A stretch of DNA of 64,000 nucleotides from the NCBI GenBank assembly GCA_002371265.1, contig DFGT01000023.1, positions 21,985 to 85,984 on the forward strand, written 5' to 3'. The position numbers and the translations under genes were made by a program. The notes beneath the pieces are model-generated. The model did no database searches. It saw only the letters and a program-made list of their open reading frames with translations, and was not told where the DNA came from. This DNA is from Bacteroidales bacterium UBA3743. Its GTDB lineage: Bacteria; Bacteroidota; Bacteroidia; Bacteroidales; Paludibacteraceae. Positions 27,367 to 36,387 of the stretch are shown here, piece by piece (the stretch's first letter is position 1; each line of letters starts with the position of its first letter).

Positions 27367-28713
27367 TTACTCGAATGCACCCATTCTTAGCATGCTAACC
27401 TCACGCTCTGTAAGGAATCTCCACTCGCCTCTCTTCAATCCCTTCTTTGTCAAACCTGCGAAGAATACACGGTCAAGACGCATCACACGGTAGCCAAGTT
27501 TGTCGAAAATACGACGAACGATACGGTTTCTACCTGAGTGGATCTCGATACCGATCTTCTTGTGGTCAGCTTCATCTACATAGCTTACCTCATCTGGCTT
27601 GATTGGGCCATCCTCCAAATCGATACCAGCAGAGATTGTTGCCATATCCTCCTCTGTAAGCTCCTTATTTAGAGTCACCTGATAAATCTTCTTCTTATTA
27701 TACATTGGGTGAGTCAACTTAGAAGCCAAATCACCGTCGTTAGTCAATAGAAGAACTCCTGTTGTTGGCTTATCAAGACGACCTACAGGATAGATACGCT
27801 CCTTACATGCTCTCTCAACAAGCTTCATAACTGTAAGTTTTGCGTTTGGATCATCAGTAGATGTAACACAACCCTTTGGCTTGTTCAATAGGATGTAAAC
27901 CAACTTATCTGGAGCCACAAGCTGATCGCCGATCAACACCTTGTCTCCACGCTTGATCTTTGTTCCCAACTCTGTGATTGGAGTGCCGTTTACAGATACA
28001 GCACCAGCCTGAATCAATTCGTCTGCCTCACGACGTGAGCATACTCCTGCATTAGCAAGATACTTGTTCAAACGGATATCTTCATTTGGATCCACCATAA
28101 CAGATTTATACTCAATCTGACGATGTCCAATATTTCCTTGCTTACGTTTGTTCTGTGGACGTCCACCACCACGGTTATTGTTGTTGAAGCCACCGCCACG
28201 GTTGTTGTTGAAGCCTCCGCCACGGTTGTTGTTGAAGCCACCGCCACGGTTGTTGTTGTAGCCACCGCCACGGTTATTGTTGTAGCCTCCGCCATTGTTG
28301 TTATAGCCACCACCACGATTGTTGTTGTAGCCGCCGCCACGGTTGTTGTTGTAGCTGCCGCCACGGTTGTTGTTGTAACCACCTTCGCCATTATTATCGC
28401 GATTGTAGCCACCATTGTAACCGTTATCACCGTAACCACCACGATTGTTATTGTAGTAGCCACCGCGGTTATTGTTATAACCGCCATCGTTGTTGTAACC
28501 ACGGTTGTTATAACCTCCGTCATTGTTGTAGCCACGGTTGTAGCCACCGTTCTGCTCGCCTACTGGAACACGTGTATCACCAACTCTTCTTCTTGGTGCA
28601 CGCTTCAAATGGTTGTCTGCTGTGAAATTAGGGTTAAAACTTCTTCTTTCACGCTGTTCTGCACCGGAATTTCTCTCGAAATCTTGTTGCATTTCGTCAT
28701 CAAATGGTTTCAT
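27367..28713 (-). CDS. rluB: 23S rRNA pseudouridine synthase, RluB/RsuA family, with Asn/Gly-rich N-terminus
   Basis: 448 residues. The C-terminal 240 residues are a complete RsuA/RluB-family enzyme: S4 domain (IRLNKYLANAGVCSRREADE), catalytic motif GRLDKPTTGVLLLTNDGD with the essential Asp, and the KKIYQVTL and GRNRIVRRIFDKLGY motifs. It isomerises a uridine in 23S rRNA. The N-terminal 205 residues are a low-complexity GGYNNNRGG array of about 130 residues ending in a basic linker, as in RNA-binding RGG proteins. Such tails occur on this enzyme in Bacteroidota; length varies by repeat number. Assigning RluB rather than RluE or RluF is by general resemblance. Confidence 0.9.
   Translation of the reverse strand: MKPFDDEMQQDFERNSGAEQRERRSFNPNFTADNHLKRAPRRRVGDTRVPVGEQNGGYNRGYNNDGGYNNRGYNNDGGYNNNRGGYYNNNRGGYGDNGYNGGYNRDNNGEGGYNNNRGGSYNNNRGGGYNNNRGGGYNNNGGGYNNNRGGGYNNNRGGGFNNNRGGGFNNNRGGGFNNNNRGGGRPQNKRKQGNIGHRQIEYKSVMVDPNEDIRLNKYLANAGVCSRREADELIQAGAVSVNGTPITELGTKIKRGDKVLIGDQLVAPDKLVYILLNKPKGCVTSTDDPNAKLTVMKLVERACKERIYPVGRLDKPTTGVLLLTNDGDLASKLTHPMYNKKKIYQVTLNKELTEEDMATISAGIDLEDGPIKPDEVSYVDEADHKKIGIEIHSGRNRIVRRIFDKLGYRVMRLDRVFFAGLTKKGLKRGEWRFLTEREVSMLRMGAFE
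28155..28548 (-). repeat. Minisatellite encoding the GGYNNNRGG array
   Basis: Imperfect tandem 18-27-bp units built from GGTTGTTGTTG / CCACCGCC blocks inside the rluB-like gene. The frame is kept, so unit loss or gain changes only tail length. It also produces a long spurious antisense ORF. Confidence 0.75.
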
Positions 28714-28760
28714 TTGTCAAACAATTTTAATTAATACTGTCCTTTATTTAATTTATGGGG

Positions 28761-28800
28761 TTTACTAAGGAGTAGCAACCGCTACCCCTATAGTAAATTT
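28761..28800. other. Hairpin between DUF349 gene and rluB
   Basis: An imperfect inverted repeat (TTTACTAAGGAGTAGC / GCTACCCCTATAGTAAA) lies 13 nt past the DUF349 gene stop. The T run is on the + strand side, so as a terminator for the leftward gene it is imperfect; it could be an RNA-processing or attenuation structure. Confidence 0.4.
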
Positions 28801-28812
28801 TTTCTTTTAATG

Positions 28813-30648
28813 TTAATTTAACTCTTCTGTTGTCTCGTCAATCAATCTGATCTTCTCCAACAATAGATTTCTCTCGTCTTTCAACTTAGAGATCTTCTTC
28901 TTCATTCCATCAAGCAACGGAGAAGCGCCCTTTGATTTTGAGAAGAATCCGATATTGTTTTCTGCAGTGGCAATCTCAGAATTGAAGTTCTCAACCAATT
29001 TCTGCAATCTCTTGCGCTCGTTGTTGACCTTCGCCATACCCTGGCTTGCCAATGTCTCGATATTTGTCTTGAAGAAATCCAATCTGTTGATGCTACGGTC
29101 TTTGTTCAACTTGTCGAACACCTCATCAATTGTAGATTTGTATTTCTTGTAAATATTATCCTTCTCCTTGAATGGCACATGACCGATTGAGTTCCACTCT
29201 GCCAAAAGTTTCTTGAAATCAGCGAACGCATTGTCGTTGCCTTCAATCTGAAGACTTTTGATTCTTTCGATCAAATCCTTCTTCTTTTCCAAATTAACTG
29301 ATTCCTCCGACTTTCTGCTTGCGAAATCAGCTTCCTTCTGCTCGAAGAAATAGTCACACGCTGCCAAAAATCTCTTCCAAACAGCATCTGAATTCTTGCG
29401 TGGAACAGGACCTATTGTCTTCCACTCCTTCTGGATTTCGACAAACTTGTTAGTTGTCTCCTTCCAATCCTTGCTGTCTTTCAACGATTCTGCGATCTCA
29501 CACAAAGAAATCTTCTTCTTCAAGTTCTCCGACTGAGTCTCCTTCATCTTCTTGAAAAACTCGTTTTTAGCCACAAAGAATTTGTCGCAAGCGGCTCTGA
29601 ATCTCTCGTAGATCTTGTCGTTGTCTTTCTTTGGCGCGAAACCTATCTTTCTCCACTCCTCCTGCTTAGCGACAATGAAATCCGTCATTTTCTGCCAACA
29701 GTCGAAGCTCTCTTCGTTTTCTACCTTTGCATTCTCAACCTCTTCACAAAGCTTTGTCTTCTCCACCAAATTCTGCTCCTCTTTAGCATGAATCTGCTCG
29801 AAATACTCTCTGTGACGCTTGTTGACAGCTGCAGTCGCCTCTTTGAATCGCTCCCATAGCTCCTCACGTTTCTCACGTGCGACAGGACCGATCTCTTTCC
29901 ATCTTTCATGGTAGTACTGCAACTTTCTGAATGAATCGACTACGTCTTTATTCTCAGCCAAACCTTCAGCAAGTTCACAAATTGAGATTTTTTCCTCCAA
30001 ATTCTTGCGGAAATCCAAATCTCTCAACTCGTTAGCAGCACTCAAAGAGTCGTAGAATGTCTCAATCCAAAGTTTATAATTGCCATTCACCTCGTCGGCT
30101 TTTGCCTGAGGCACAGCTCCTATATTCTTCCACTCGTTCTGAATCTCACGACAAGCGTTGAAATCCTGACGTGCGTCCTTTGAATTCTGTGCTAGTTCTT
30201 TTAGTCTGTCGATCAGAGCCAACTTAGCCTTAAGGTTCTTCTCCATTTCGGCTTCCTTCTGGGCCTGCTCCTCCTTTTTTCTGCGCTGGTATACAACGTA
30301 TACAGACTTGAACTCATCTGCAGGAAGCTCCACAGGCTCGGCGTTTTCTCCTCCTTCTGCCTGCTCACTTCTAATCTTATCTATATTTTGATTGTAGCTC
30401 TTATAATAGCAACTCTTAATATCTTCTATATCCCTTTTGATAGCGCTAACACTACCCTTGCATTCTGTTATCAAAGTGCGGGCTTTTTCTACCAACTCCG
30501 CCTCACTAAATGAAGAATAATCAACGATTTCATGAACCTCCGCATCTGTCATAACAGTCTCATTTTCAGCAAATAGATTATCAGATGCTGCAGTTTCTTG
30601 CGCATTTTCAGGCTGTGTAAGAGTCTCTTTTTCTTCAAGTGTACTCAT
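28813..30648 (-). CDS. DUF349 repeat protein
   Basis: 611 residues, highly charged, Lys/Glu-rich and almost wholly alpha-helical. At least five DUF349 units of about 75 residues are visible, each with a W..IG.VP or WKEIGPVAREKREELWERF core (for example around 190, 240, 315, 390 and 465). The C-terminal 80 residues are a coiled coil (LVENFNSEIATAENN ... MKKKISKLKDERNLL). Function unknown; cytosolic. A promoter-like TATATTTG on the minus strand (30689-30682) precedes it. Divergent from PBP1A. Confidence 0.9.
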   Translation of the reverse strand: MSTLEEKETLTQPENAQETAASDNLFAENETVMTDAEVHEIVDYSSFSEAELVEKARTLITECKGSVSAIKRDIEDIKSCYYKSYNQNIDKIRSEQAEGGENAEPVELPADEFKSVYVVYQRRKKEEQAQKEAEMEKNLKAKLALIDRLKELAQNSKDARQDFNACREIQNEWKNIGAVPQAKADEVNGNYKLWIETFYDSLSAANELRDLDFRKNLEEKISICELAEGLAENKDVVDSFRKLQYYHERWKEIGPVAREKREELWERFKEATAAVNKRHREYFEQIHAKEEQNLVEKTKLCEEVENAKVENEESFDCWQKMTDFIVAKQEEWRKIGFAPKKDNDKIYERFRAACDKFFVAKNEFFKKMKETQSENLKKKISLCEIAESLKDSKDWKETTNKFVEIQKEWKTIGPVPRKNSDAVWKRFLAACDYFFEQKEADFASRKSEESVNLEKKKDLIERIKSLQIEGNDNAFADFKKLLAEWNSIGHVPFKEKDNIYKKYKSTIDEVFDKLNKDRSINRLDFFKTNIETLASQGMAKVNNERKRLQKLVENFNSEIATAENNIGFFSKSKGASPLLDGMKKKISKLKDERNLLLEKIRLIDETTEELN

Positions 30649-31086
30649 TAAAATTCCTTTTACTATTTTTCAAAAACTATGCAAATATAATTAATTTATC
30701 AAACTATCAACACCAAAGTCAGAAAAATTTATGGAATTTATATTATCAATTCAAGTTTAACCTATCTATCATTATTATTTCCATTTGATACCATCAAAAA
30801 ACAGAGACTCTTTGCCCATATATCATGTTTAAGTTTTATCATGAAAAGGAACAACAAACATATCAAAAAAAAAGAGAAAAATTCATTTATTCGGTAAGAC
30901 GGTGCATTATAAATAATGTAAGGATAATCCTCATTTTTTATTTTTTTAATAGTTGCAACGGCGTTCTTTCTAGTGAAATCTTCATTTAGTATGACAGATT
31001 ACACGCAAAATATATAATCGTCCTACTATTTAACCAAATTTTTCATATATTTGTACTTGATATTTGATACAACTTAAAACAGACAA
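30649..31086. other. Divergent intergenic region, DUF349 gene / PBP1A
   Basis: 438 nt, AT-rich. -7-like boxes: CAAATATA (30682-30689, leftward) and TATATTTG (31046-31053, rightward, 34 nt before the PBP1A start). No ORF or structured RNA recognised. Confidence 0.45.
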
Positions 31087-33594
31087 ATGACTTCTGAAGA
31101 TTTGAAGAATTATTGGGCCAACTTTATGGTTGCGTTCAAGAAATACTGGGGCATCTTTTCTGTTGTGTTCAAAAAATACTGGACAATTTTTAAAGATGCT
31201 TTCAAAAGTAAATGGTATGTTAAGGTCCTTACAGCAATTGCGTCGCTGATATTGCTGATTTTCCTATTTATTAAAGCTGTCGACGTGAATTTCCTATGGA
31301 TGTTTGGTGAATCTCCATCTACGGAGGTGCTTGCCAACCCTAATTCTGTGGAGGCTTCCGAAATTTATAGCGACGACGGTGTGCTTATCGGAAAGTACTT
31401 CACTGAAAACCGTTCTTCCGTAGAAATCGAAGATATTTCTGATGAATTGCTGATCACGCTTGTCCACACTGAGGATGAACGTTTCTTCGAACATCACGGT
31501 GTCGACTATTCTGGTCTGCTTGGTGCTTTCAAGGACGCTTTGCTAGGTAATGCCCGTGGTGCAAGCACAATCACCCAACAGCTTGCTAAGAATCTGTTTA
31601 AGATGCGTTCTACATATAATAATGGCATCTTATGCAAGGTACCCGGGGTAAAGACTCTGATTATCAAGGTGAAAGAGTGGAATGCCGCTAAACGTATTGA
31701 GGAAAGATTCACAAAATTGGAGATTCTTAAGATGTATCTCAACACTGTCTATTTCGGATCCAACGCTTACGGAATCAAAGCTGCCGCAAAGACTTACTTC
31801 AACACGACACCAAAAAAGCTTAACTGGGAACAGTCGGCTTGCATCATCGGTCTGCTGAAAGCCACAACTTATTATAATCCTGTCCGTAATCCGGAAAACA
31901 ATGAACGTCGACGCAGAATCATCATCAACAATCTTGTCTCTCACAAGATGATCACTCAGGAGCAGTGTGATTCTATCCTGGCTGTGCCTTTCTCTCTGAA
32001 CTTCAAGTCGGAATCCAATCTCGACGGAATCGCCCTATATTTCCGTGACGCGGTGAGCAATGAGCTTCAGGAATGGTGCGACGAGAATAATGTGAACCTC
32101 TATACTGACGGTCTGAAAATCTACACATCCATCGACTCTCGTATGCAACGTTATGCTGAGCAGGCAGTATCGAAGCAAATGGAGGAAAACCAGAAACGTT
32201 TCTTCAAAAACTGGGGAAAGCAAAACCCTTGGCGTGACCGAAACAAAAAAGAGATGACCACCTTCATCGACGAGACTATCCGCAAAACATCTCTTTACAA
32301 ATCTTTGTCAAAAAAATACGACGGAAACAAAGATTCAATATATGCCTGCCTTAACAAGCCTCACAAAATGAAGATTTTCAGCTATAAGTCTGGAGTGAAA
32401 GACACTGTGATGAGCAGTCTCGACTCTCTCCGCCACATGGTGAAATTCCTACATTGCGGTTTCGTGGCTATCGAACCTCAGACAGGTCTGGTGAAAGCGT
32501 GGGTTGGCGACGTGGATTACAACTATTGGCAATACGATAAAGTGCTTGCCAAACGTCAGCCAGGATCAACATTCAAACTGTTCGTCTATACCCAGGCAAT
32601 CAGGAAAGGAATGTCTCCTTGCGACCTACGCACAGACTCAATCACATCATGGATGACCGAGGAAGATGGAAAACCTGTGCTTTGGCAGCCGCAGAATGCC
32701 AACGGTATTTTTTCAGGAGAACAGCTGACACTTAAAACAGCTATGGCTCGCTCTATCAACAGTATAGCCGTACAGCTGAATAAAGAACTCGGCCCAGAGA
32801 ATGTGGTGGATCTGGCACACAAGATGGGTGTGGCAAGTCCGGTGCGACCTATTCCGTCGGTATGCCTTGGTACGGAAGACGTGTCACTTTTGGAAATGGT
32901 GTCAGCCTACTCCACTATCCCAAATGAAGGTGTACACATGAAACCAAGAATCGTAACTCGCATCGAAGACAAGGACGGCAACGTCATCTATAAGAATGAG
33001 CCAAAGGGTGAGAAAGTGCTTGATTACGAAGAGGCATTCTTGGTTCGCGAGATGCTTCGTGAAGGATTGACCGATGAACGCGGAACCTCCCGTCGCCTTT
33101 GGAATTACAAGATCCATGGAGCCACAGATTTCGGAGGAAAAACAGGAAGCACATCCAACTATTCCGACGCATGGTATATGGGAATATCTCCAAAACTTGT
33201 GGCAGGAGCATGGGTAGGAGGCGAATACCGCTGCATACATTTCAAGGACGGAGAGCAAGGACAAGGAAGCGCATCGGCACTGCCAATCTTCGGAGCCTTC
33301 ATGGAGAAAGTGATGAACGACAAGAAATTGGCACGCTACCGTGGCAGATTCGGTGAGCCAAAACAGACTATCTCCCGCACTTACGACTGCACTGAAGTGT
33401 TAGAAGAATTAGAAGAAGAAGAGGCAAAGAATGAAGGAGCGAGAGGATTCTTCCGCCGACTGTTCGGACGCGACAAACAGGAAAATGTAAGACCAGATTC
33501 CATCAAAATTGATGTCAAGAGCCGCAGAGAATTGCGTCAGGAACGACGTGAGATGAGACGCGAAGAGAGAAAACGCAGAAGAAACAGAGATTGA
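31087..33594 (+). CDS. mrcA: Penicillin-binding protein 1A (transglycosylase/transpeptidase)
   Basis: 835 residues. Polymerises lipid II glycan and cross-links peptides in the periplasm. The N-terminus has a cytoplasmic segment with three repeats of KKYWxIF type (residues 17-40), then a TM helix (48-65). Glycosyltransferase (GT51): VHTEDERFFEHHGVD with the catalytic Glu near 129, then GASTITQQLAKNLF and KLEILKMYLN. Transpeptidase: SxxK in PGSTFKLFV (about 495), SxN in ARSINS, KTGSTSNYSDAWY (about 684). A C-terminal basic tail (RRELRQERREMRREERK) is probably cytosol-exposed or disordered. Length normal for class A PBPs. Confidence 0.95.
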   Translation: MTSEDLKNYWANFMVAFKKYWGIFSVVFKKYWTIFKDAFKSKWYVKVLTAIASLILLIFLFIKAVDVNFLWMFGESPSTEVLANPNSVEASEIYSDDGVLIGKYFTENRSSVEIEDISDELLITLVHTEDERFFEHHGVDYSGLLGAFKDALLGNARGASTITQQLAKNLFKMRSTYNNGILCKVPGVKTLIIKVKEWNAAKRIEERFTKLEILKMYLNTVYFGSNAYGIKAAAKTYFNTTPKKLNWEQSACIIGLLKATTYYNPVRNPENNERRRRIIINNLVSHKMITQEQCDSILAVPFSLNFKSESNLDGIALYFRDAVSNELQEWCDENNVNLYTDGLKIYTSIDSRMQRYAEQAVSKQMEENQKRFFKNWGKQNPWRDRNKKEMTTFIDETIRKTSLYKSLSKKYDGNKDSIYACLNKPHKMKIFSYKSGVKDTVMSSLDSLRHMVKFLHCGFVAIEPQTGLVKAWVGDVDYNYWQYDKVLAKRQPGSTFKLFVYTQAIRKGMSPCDLRTDSITSWMTEEDGKPVLWQPQNANGIFSGEQLTLKTAMARSINSIAVQLNKELGPENVVDLAHKMGVASPVRPIPSVCLGTEDVSLLEMVSAYSTIPNEGVHMKPRIVTRIEDKDGNVIYKNEPKGEKVLDYEEAFLVREMLREGLTDERGTSRRLWNYKIHGATDFGGKTGSTSNYSDAWYMGISPKLVAGAWVGGEYRCIHFKDGEQGQGSASALPIFGAFMEKVMNDKKLARYRGRFGEPKQTISRTYDCTEVLEELEEEEAKNEGARGFFRRLFGRDKQENVRPDSIKIDVKSRRELRQERREMRREERKRRRNRD

Positions 33595-33630
33595 ATCAAT
33601 GTTGAATTTATAAATGCGAAATGCAAAATG

Positions 33631-34130
33631 GCGTCAGGAAGACGCTATCTCTGTAACCGCATGCACCGAACGCAGTTGTGCTTGCAGATGGCACATGCAG
33701 ATACGCCCCGCGTCTGGAAGACGCTATCTCTGTAACCGCATGCACCGAACGCAGTTGTGCTTGCGGATGGCACATGCAAATACGCCCACGCGTCTGGAAG
33801 ACGCTATCTCTGTAACCGCATGCACCGAACGCAGTTGTGCTTGCGGATGGCACATGCAGATATGCCTCGCGTCTGGAAGACGCTATCTCTGTAACCGCAT
33901 GCACCGAACGCAGTGGTGCTTGCGGATTATGACACAAGCGGATAACACATGCCGATATGCCCCACGCGTCAGGAAGACGCTATCTCTGTAACCGCATGCA
34001 CCGAACGCAGTTGTGCTTGCGGTTTATGACACAAGCAGATAACACATGCAGATATGCTCCCCCGCGTCTGGAAGACGCTATCTCTGTAACCGCATGCACC
34101 GAACGCAGTAATACTTTGCGGATTATGATA
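33631..34130. repeat. Six-copy tandem repeat, 79-98 bp units
   Basis: Units start at 33631, 33710, 33790, 33869, 33966 and 34064. Each opens with the hairpin GCGTC(t/a)GGAAGACGC, continues CTATCTCTGTAACCGC and then ATGCACCGAACGCAG; the second half varies (short form GGATGGCACATGCAGATA; long form with GACACAAGCGGATAACACATG). The last unit is truncated. The opening block resembles dispersed elements at 47189-47359 and 48615-48757. No protein-coding conservation; function unknown. Confidence 0.85.
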
Positions 34131-34224
34131 AAATGTTAAACCTTTAAGAATTTATGTTTAGTCACAAATCAACTACGTTAAAACGTTATGGGAAAAATGT
34201 GAATGAGTGCAAATGAGTGTTTCA

Positions 34225-34232
34225 TACCTTTG
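34225..34232 (+). promoter_or_regulatory. -7 element of the GH5 gene
   Basis: TACCTTTG fits TAnnTTTG exactly, 33 nt upstream of the ATG at 34266. No clear -33 element is seen, so activation by a regulator is possible. Confidence 0.5.
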
Positions 34233-34265
34233 CTATCGTTATTCTAAAACTAAAACAACAATAGC

Positions 34266-35666
34266 ATGAAACACTTAGCAAATGTATTAAAGACTGCATT
34301 ATCTGTAGCAGCATTCTTTTGCTTAGCAACAAACACAGCATTCGCAGGAAACTTATCTGGCAAGTCGGCAAATGAACTTGCCAAGATGATCCGTGTGGGT
34401 TGGAACCTAGGAAACTCACTTGACGCAACAGGTCAGGGAGCAAACGCAGAAACTAGCTGGGGCAATCCACGCACCACAAAACAGATGTTCGACAAGGTTA
34501 AGGAGGCTGGATTCAACGCTGTCCGTATACCTGTGTCGTGGAGCACTCACGTCTCTAATAATGGCCAATATCAGTTTGCTATCGACGGCCAGTGGATGGC
34601 AAGAGTGAAAGAAGTTGTCAACTATGCCTACGACAACGGTATGTTTGTGATCATCAACATCCACCACGACAACGACCAGTGGCATATGTTCCCTTCTAAT
34701 CAGTATCTCAACCAATCAAAAAAGTATGTCACAGATATATGGACTCAAGTGGCTAAGGAGTTTGCCGATTATGATCAGCACTTGATTTTCGAAACAATCA
34801 ACGAACCTCGTGTTGTAGGAGATCCAAACGAATGGTATTTCGATCCATCCAATCCAACGGCATCTGTCAGTGAGGCAATTGGATGTATCAACCAGATCAA
34901 CCAAGCCGCAGTAGATGCGATCCGTAATGCAGGAGGCAACAATATGGACAGATTGGTAGGATGTCCAGGTTATGTTGGTTCTATCGATGGTGTGACTACA
35001 AATAATTTTAGAGCTCCTAACGATAAGGCTCAGAATAGACTTTGGATTTCTGTCCACGCTTACACACCATATGACTTTTGTATGAACCCATCTATACAAA
35101 ACCACTCTTGGGATCAAAAGTTCTACTACGATATCCAGTGGCTTTACAATTCAATAAGAGACAAAGTAATGTCGAAAGGATATCCTGTTTATATTGGAGA
35201 AACTTCATCTTCTAACTACCACAATGTGGAGGATCGTAAACAATGGGAAAGATGTTTCTTTGGATTCTCTAAAGAATACGGAGTACCTTGCTTCTTATGG
35301 GACAACAACCAGGAATTCAACCAGAAAGATGGAGCAGAAAGCCACGGATATTTGAACCGTAATTCACTTCAATGGTATGAGCCATCGCTTATCCAGACTA
35401 TCATGGAGACGTTGGGCTATGATCCGTCTTCTGTAAAAGATGAGATCGCAAACGAATGGAACGCTTACGCAGAAGGCAAGACAGTTCGAATCAAATCAAA
35501 TGTCGAGATCAAGAATGTAGACGTGATTTCTATCAACGGAGCCAAAATCGCAAGTCTAGTTTCAGGAGGAAACGAGTGTTCTGTAGACGTGAATCATAAC
35601 GGAGTTTACATCGTTGTGATCAGCACAGAAAATGGAAAATCAGTAAAGAAAATCATTATCAAATAA
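34266..35666 (+). CDS. GH5 endoglucanase with sorting-domain-like C-terminus
   Basis: 466 residues. Signal peptide (MKHLANVLKT...NTAFA). Catalytic domain about 35-410 of glycoside hydrolase family 5, closest to subfamily 4 by GWNLGNSLDA, ETSWGNPRTT and FNAVRIPVSW. General acid Glu180 in ETINEPR; nucleophile Glu312 in YIGETSSSN, where GEFG is more usual; His133-134 (NIHHD) and His264 (VHAYTP) also fit. The last 60 residues resemble a short T9SS type A domain (VISINGAKIASLVSG, GVYIVVIS, KSVKKIIIK). Should cleave beta-1,4-glucans or xyloglucan at or outside the cell surface. Own promoter and terminator. Confidence 0.92.
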   Translation: MKHLANVLKTALSVAAFFCLATNTAFAGNLSGKSANELAKMIRVGWNLGNSLDATGQGANAETSWGNPRTTKQMFDKVKEAGFNAVRIPVSWSTHVSNNGQYQFAIDGQWMARVKEVVNYAYDNGMFVIINIHHDNDQWHMFPSNQYLNQSKKYVTDIWTQVAKEFADYDQHLIFETINEPRVVGDPNEWYFDPSNPTASVSEAIGCINQINQAAVDAIRNAGGNNMDRLVGCPGYVGSIDGVTTNNFRAPNDKAQNRLWISVHAYTPYDFCMNPSIQNHSWDQKFYYDIQWLYNSIRDKVMSKGYPVYIGETSSSNYHNVEDRKQWERCFFGFSKEYGVPCFLWDNNQEFNQKDGAESHGYLNRNSLQWYEPSLIQTIMETLGYDPSSVKDEIANEWNAYAEGKTVRIKSNVEIKNVDVISINGAKIASLVSGGNECSVDVNHNGVYIVVISTENGKSVKKIIIK

Positions 35667-35687
35667 ATACTATCCTTACTAAATGCG

Positions 35688-35721
35688 GAGGGGAGATGAT
35701 GTGAAGCATCTCCCCTCTTTT
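35688..35721 (+). terminator. Terminator of the GH5 gene
   Basis: GAGGGGAGATG / CATCTCCCCTC 11-bp stem followed by TTTTT, 22 nt past the stop. Confidence 0.9.
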
Positions 35722-35743
35722 TATTGTAATAGTAAGTGAAAAA

Positions 35744-36256
35744 TCAATCGTCGTGATGGTGAAGATGATGAGAACCACCGCCTCCAGAGTAAGGTTTGTT
35801 CATTTCTTCCTTAAATGCTTCAATAAGTTCTTCTTTAGTAGGGAGAAGCGGTCCTTCTTCTTCCTCAACTTCATCAACGATACTTTTAAAAACTTCTAAC
35901 TGTTGTTTTCTAATTTCATTTAATGAATCTAGACGTTTTGCTTTGTCTGAATATGATTCTGACACTTCATTAATCTTAGATTCTGTAACTTCTATAGCAA
36001 GAGCCAAAGCTCCAATTTTTTTGAGAATTTCACTCTTATCCACATCCACATCCACAGGAACAGGTATCGCTTCAACTTCATTAGGTAGACTCTTTCCTTT
36101 CTTGCAAGTGCAGCATTTGCAACAAGTCACATTAAGAGAATCACATCCACATGCACACTTATCTTTGTTGATTAATTTATCTGCTTCTGATAGATAAGAA
36201 CATGAAGACATACCTACTCCTAATAGAGATACAAAAGCAATAAAAAACTTTCTCAT
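35744..36256 (-). CDS. Cys-cluster / His-tail lipoprotein
   Basis: 170 residues. Signal peptide MRKFFIAFVSLLGVGMSSC with a lipobox-like MSSC (Cys19). Directly after it comes a dense Cys cluster (CACGCDSLNVTCCKCCTCKK, residues 34-53, eight Cys), then a Val/Asp linker, a long coiled coil (about 75-130), an acidic stretch (VEEEEG) and a Gly-Ser-His tail ending HHLHHHDD. Both ends are typical metal ligands, so metal binding or sensing at the outer membrane is inferred. No family recognised. Single gene with AT-rich surroundings. Confidence 0.75.
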   Translation of the reverse strand: MRKFFIAFVSLLGVGMSSCSYLSEADKLINKDKCACGCDSLNVTCCKCCTCKKGKSLPNEVEAIPVPVDVDVDKSEILKKIGALALAIEVTESKINEVSESYSDKAKRLDSLNEIRKQQLEVFKSIVDEVEEEEGPLLPTKEELIEAFKEEMNKPYSGGGGSHHLHHHDD

Positions 36257-36387
36257 TTTATAAAATTATATTGTTATTTTGAATATTCTTATTTTACCCA
36301 GTCAAATAAGAAAAAAAATCAAAAACATCAAAAAACTGTCGAATGGCATATTTTTGTAAGCAGATATCAACAATTCGCATAGAATTA

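Larger units (their letters stand above)
33595..34265. other. Intergenic region with six-copy tandem repeat
   Basis: 671 nt between PBP1A and the GH5 gene. It consists of the tandem array at 33631-34130 and then the GH5 promoter region. Open frames crossing it in several phases are by-products of the repeats. Confidence 0.6.

Noticed and set aside
28123..28734. 203-residue Thr/Val-rich ORF on the + strand
   Set aside because: Exact antisense of the GGYNNNRGG minisatellite in the rluB-like gene; low complexity with no independent support.
33614..34139. Repeat-spanning ORFs on both strands (up to 125 residues)
   Set aside because: They exist in several frames only because the units lack stops; the peptides repeat the DNA unit and have no other coding signal.
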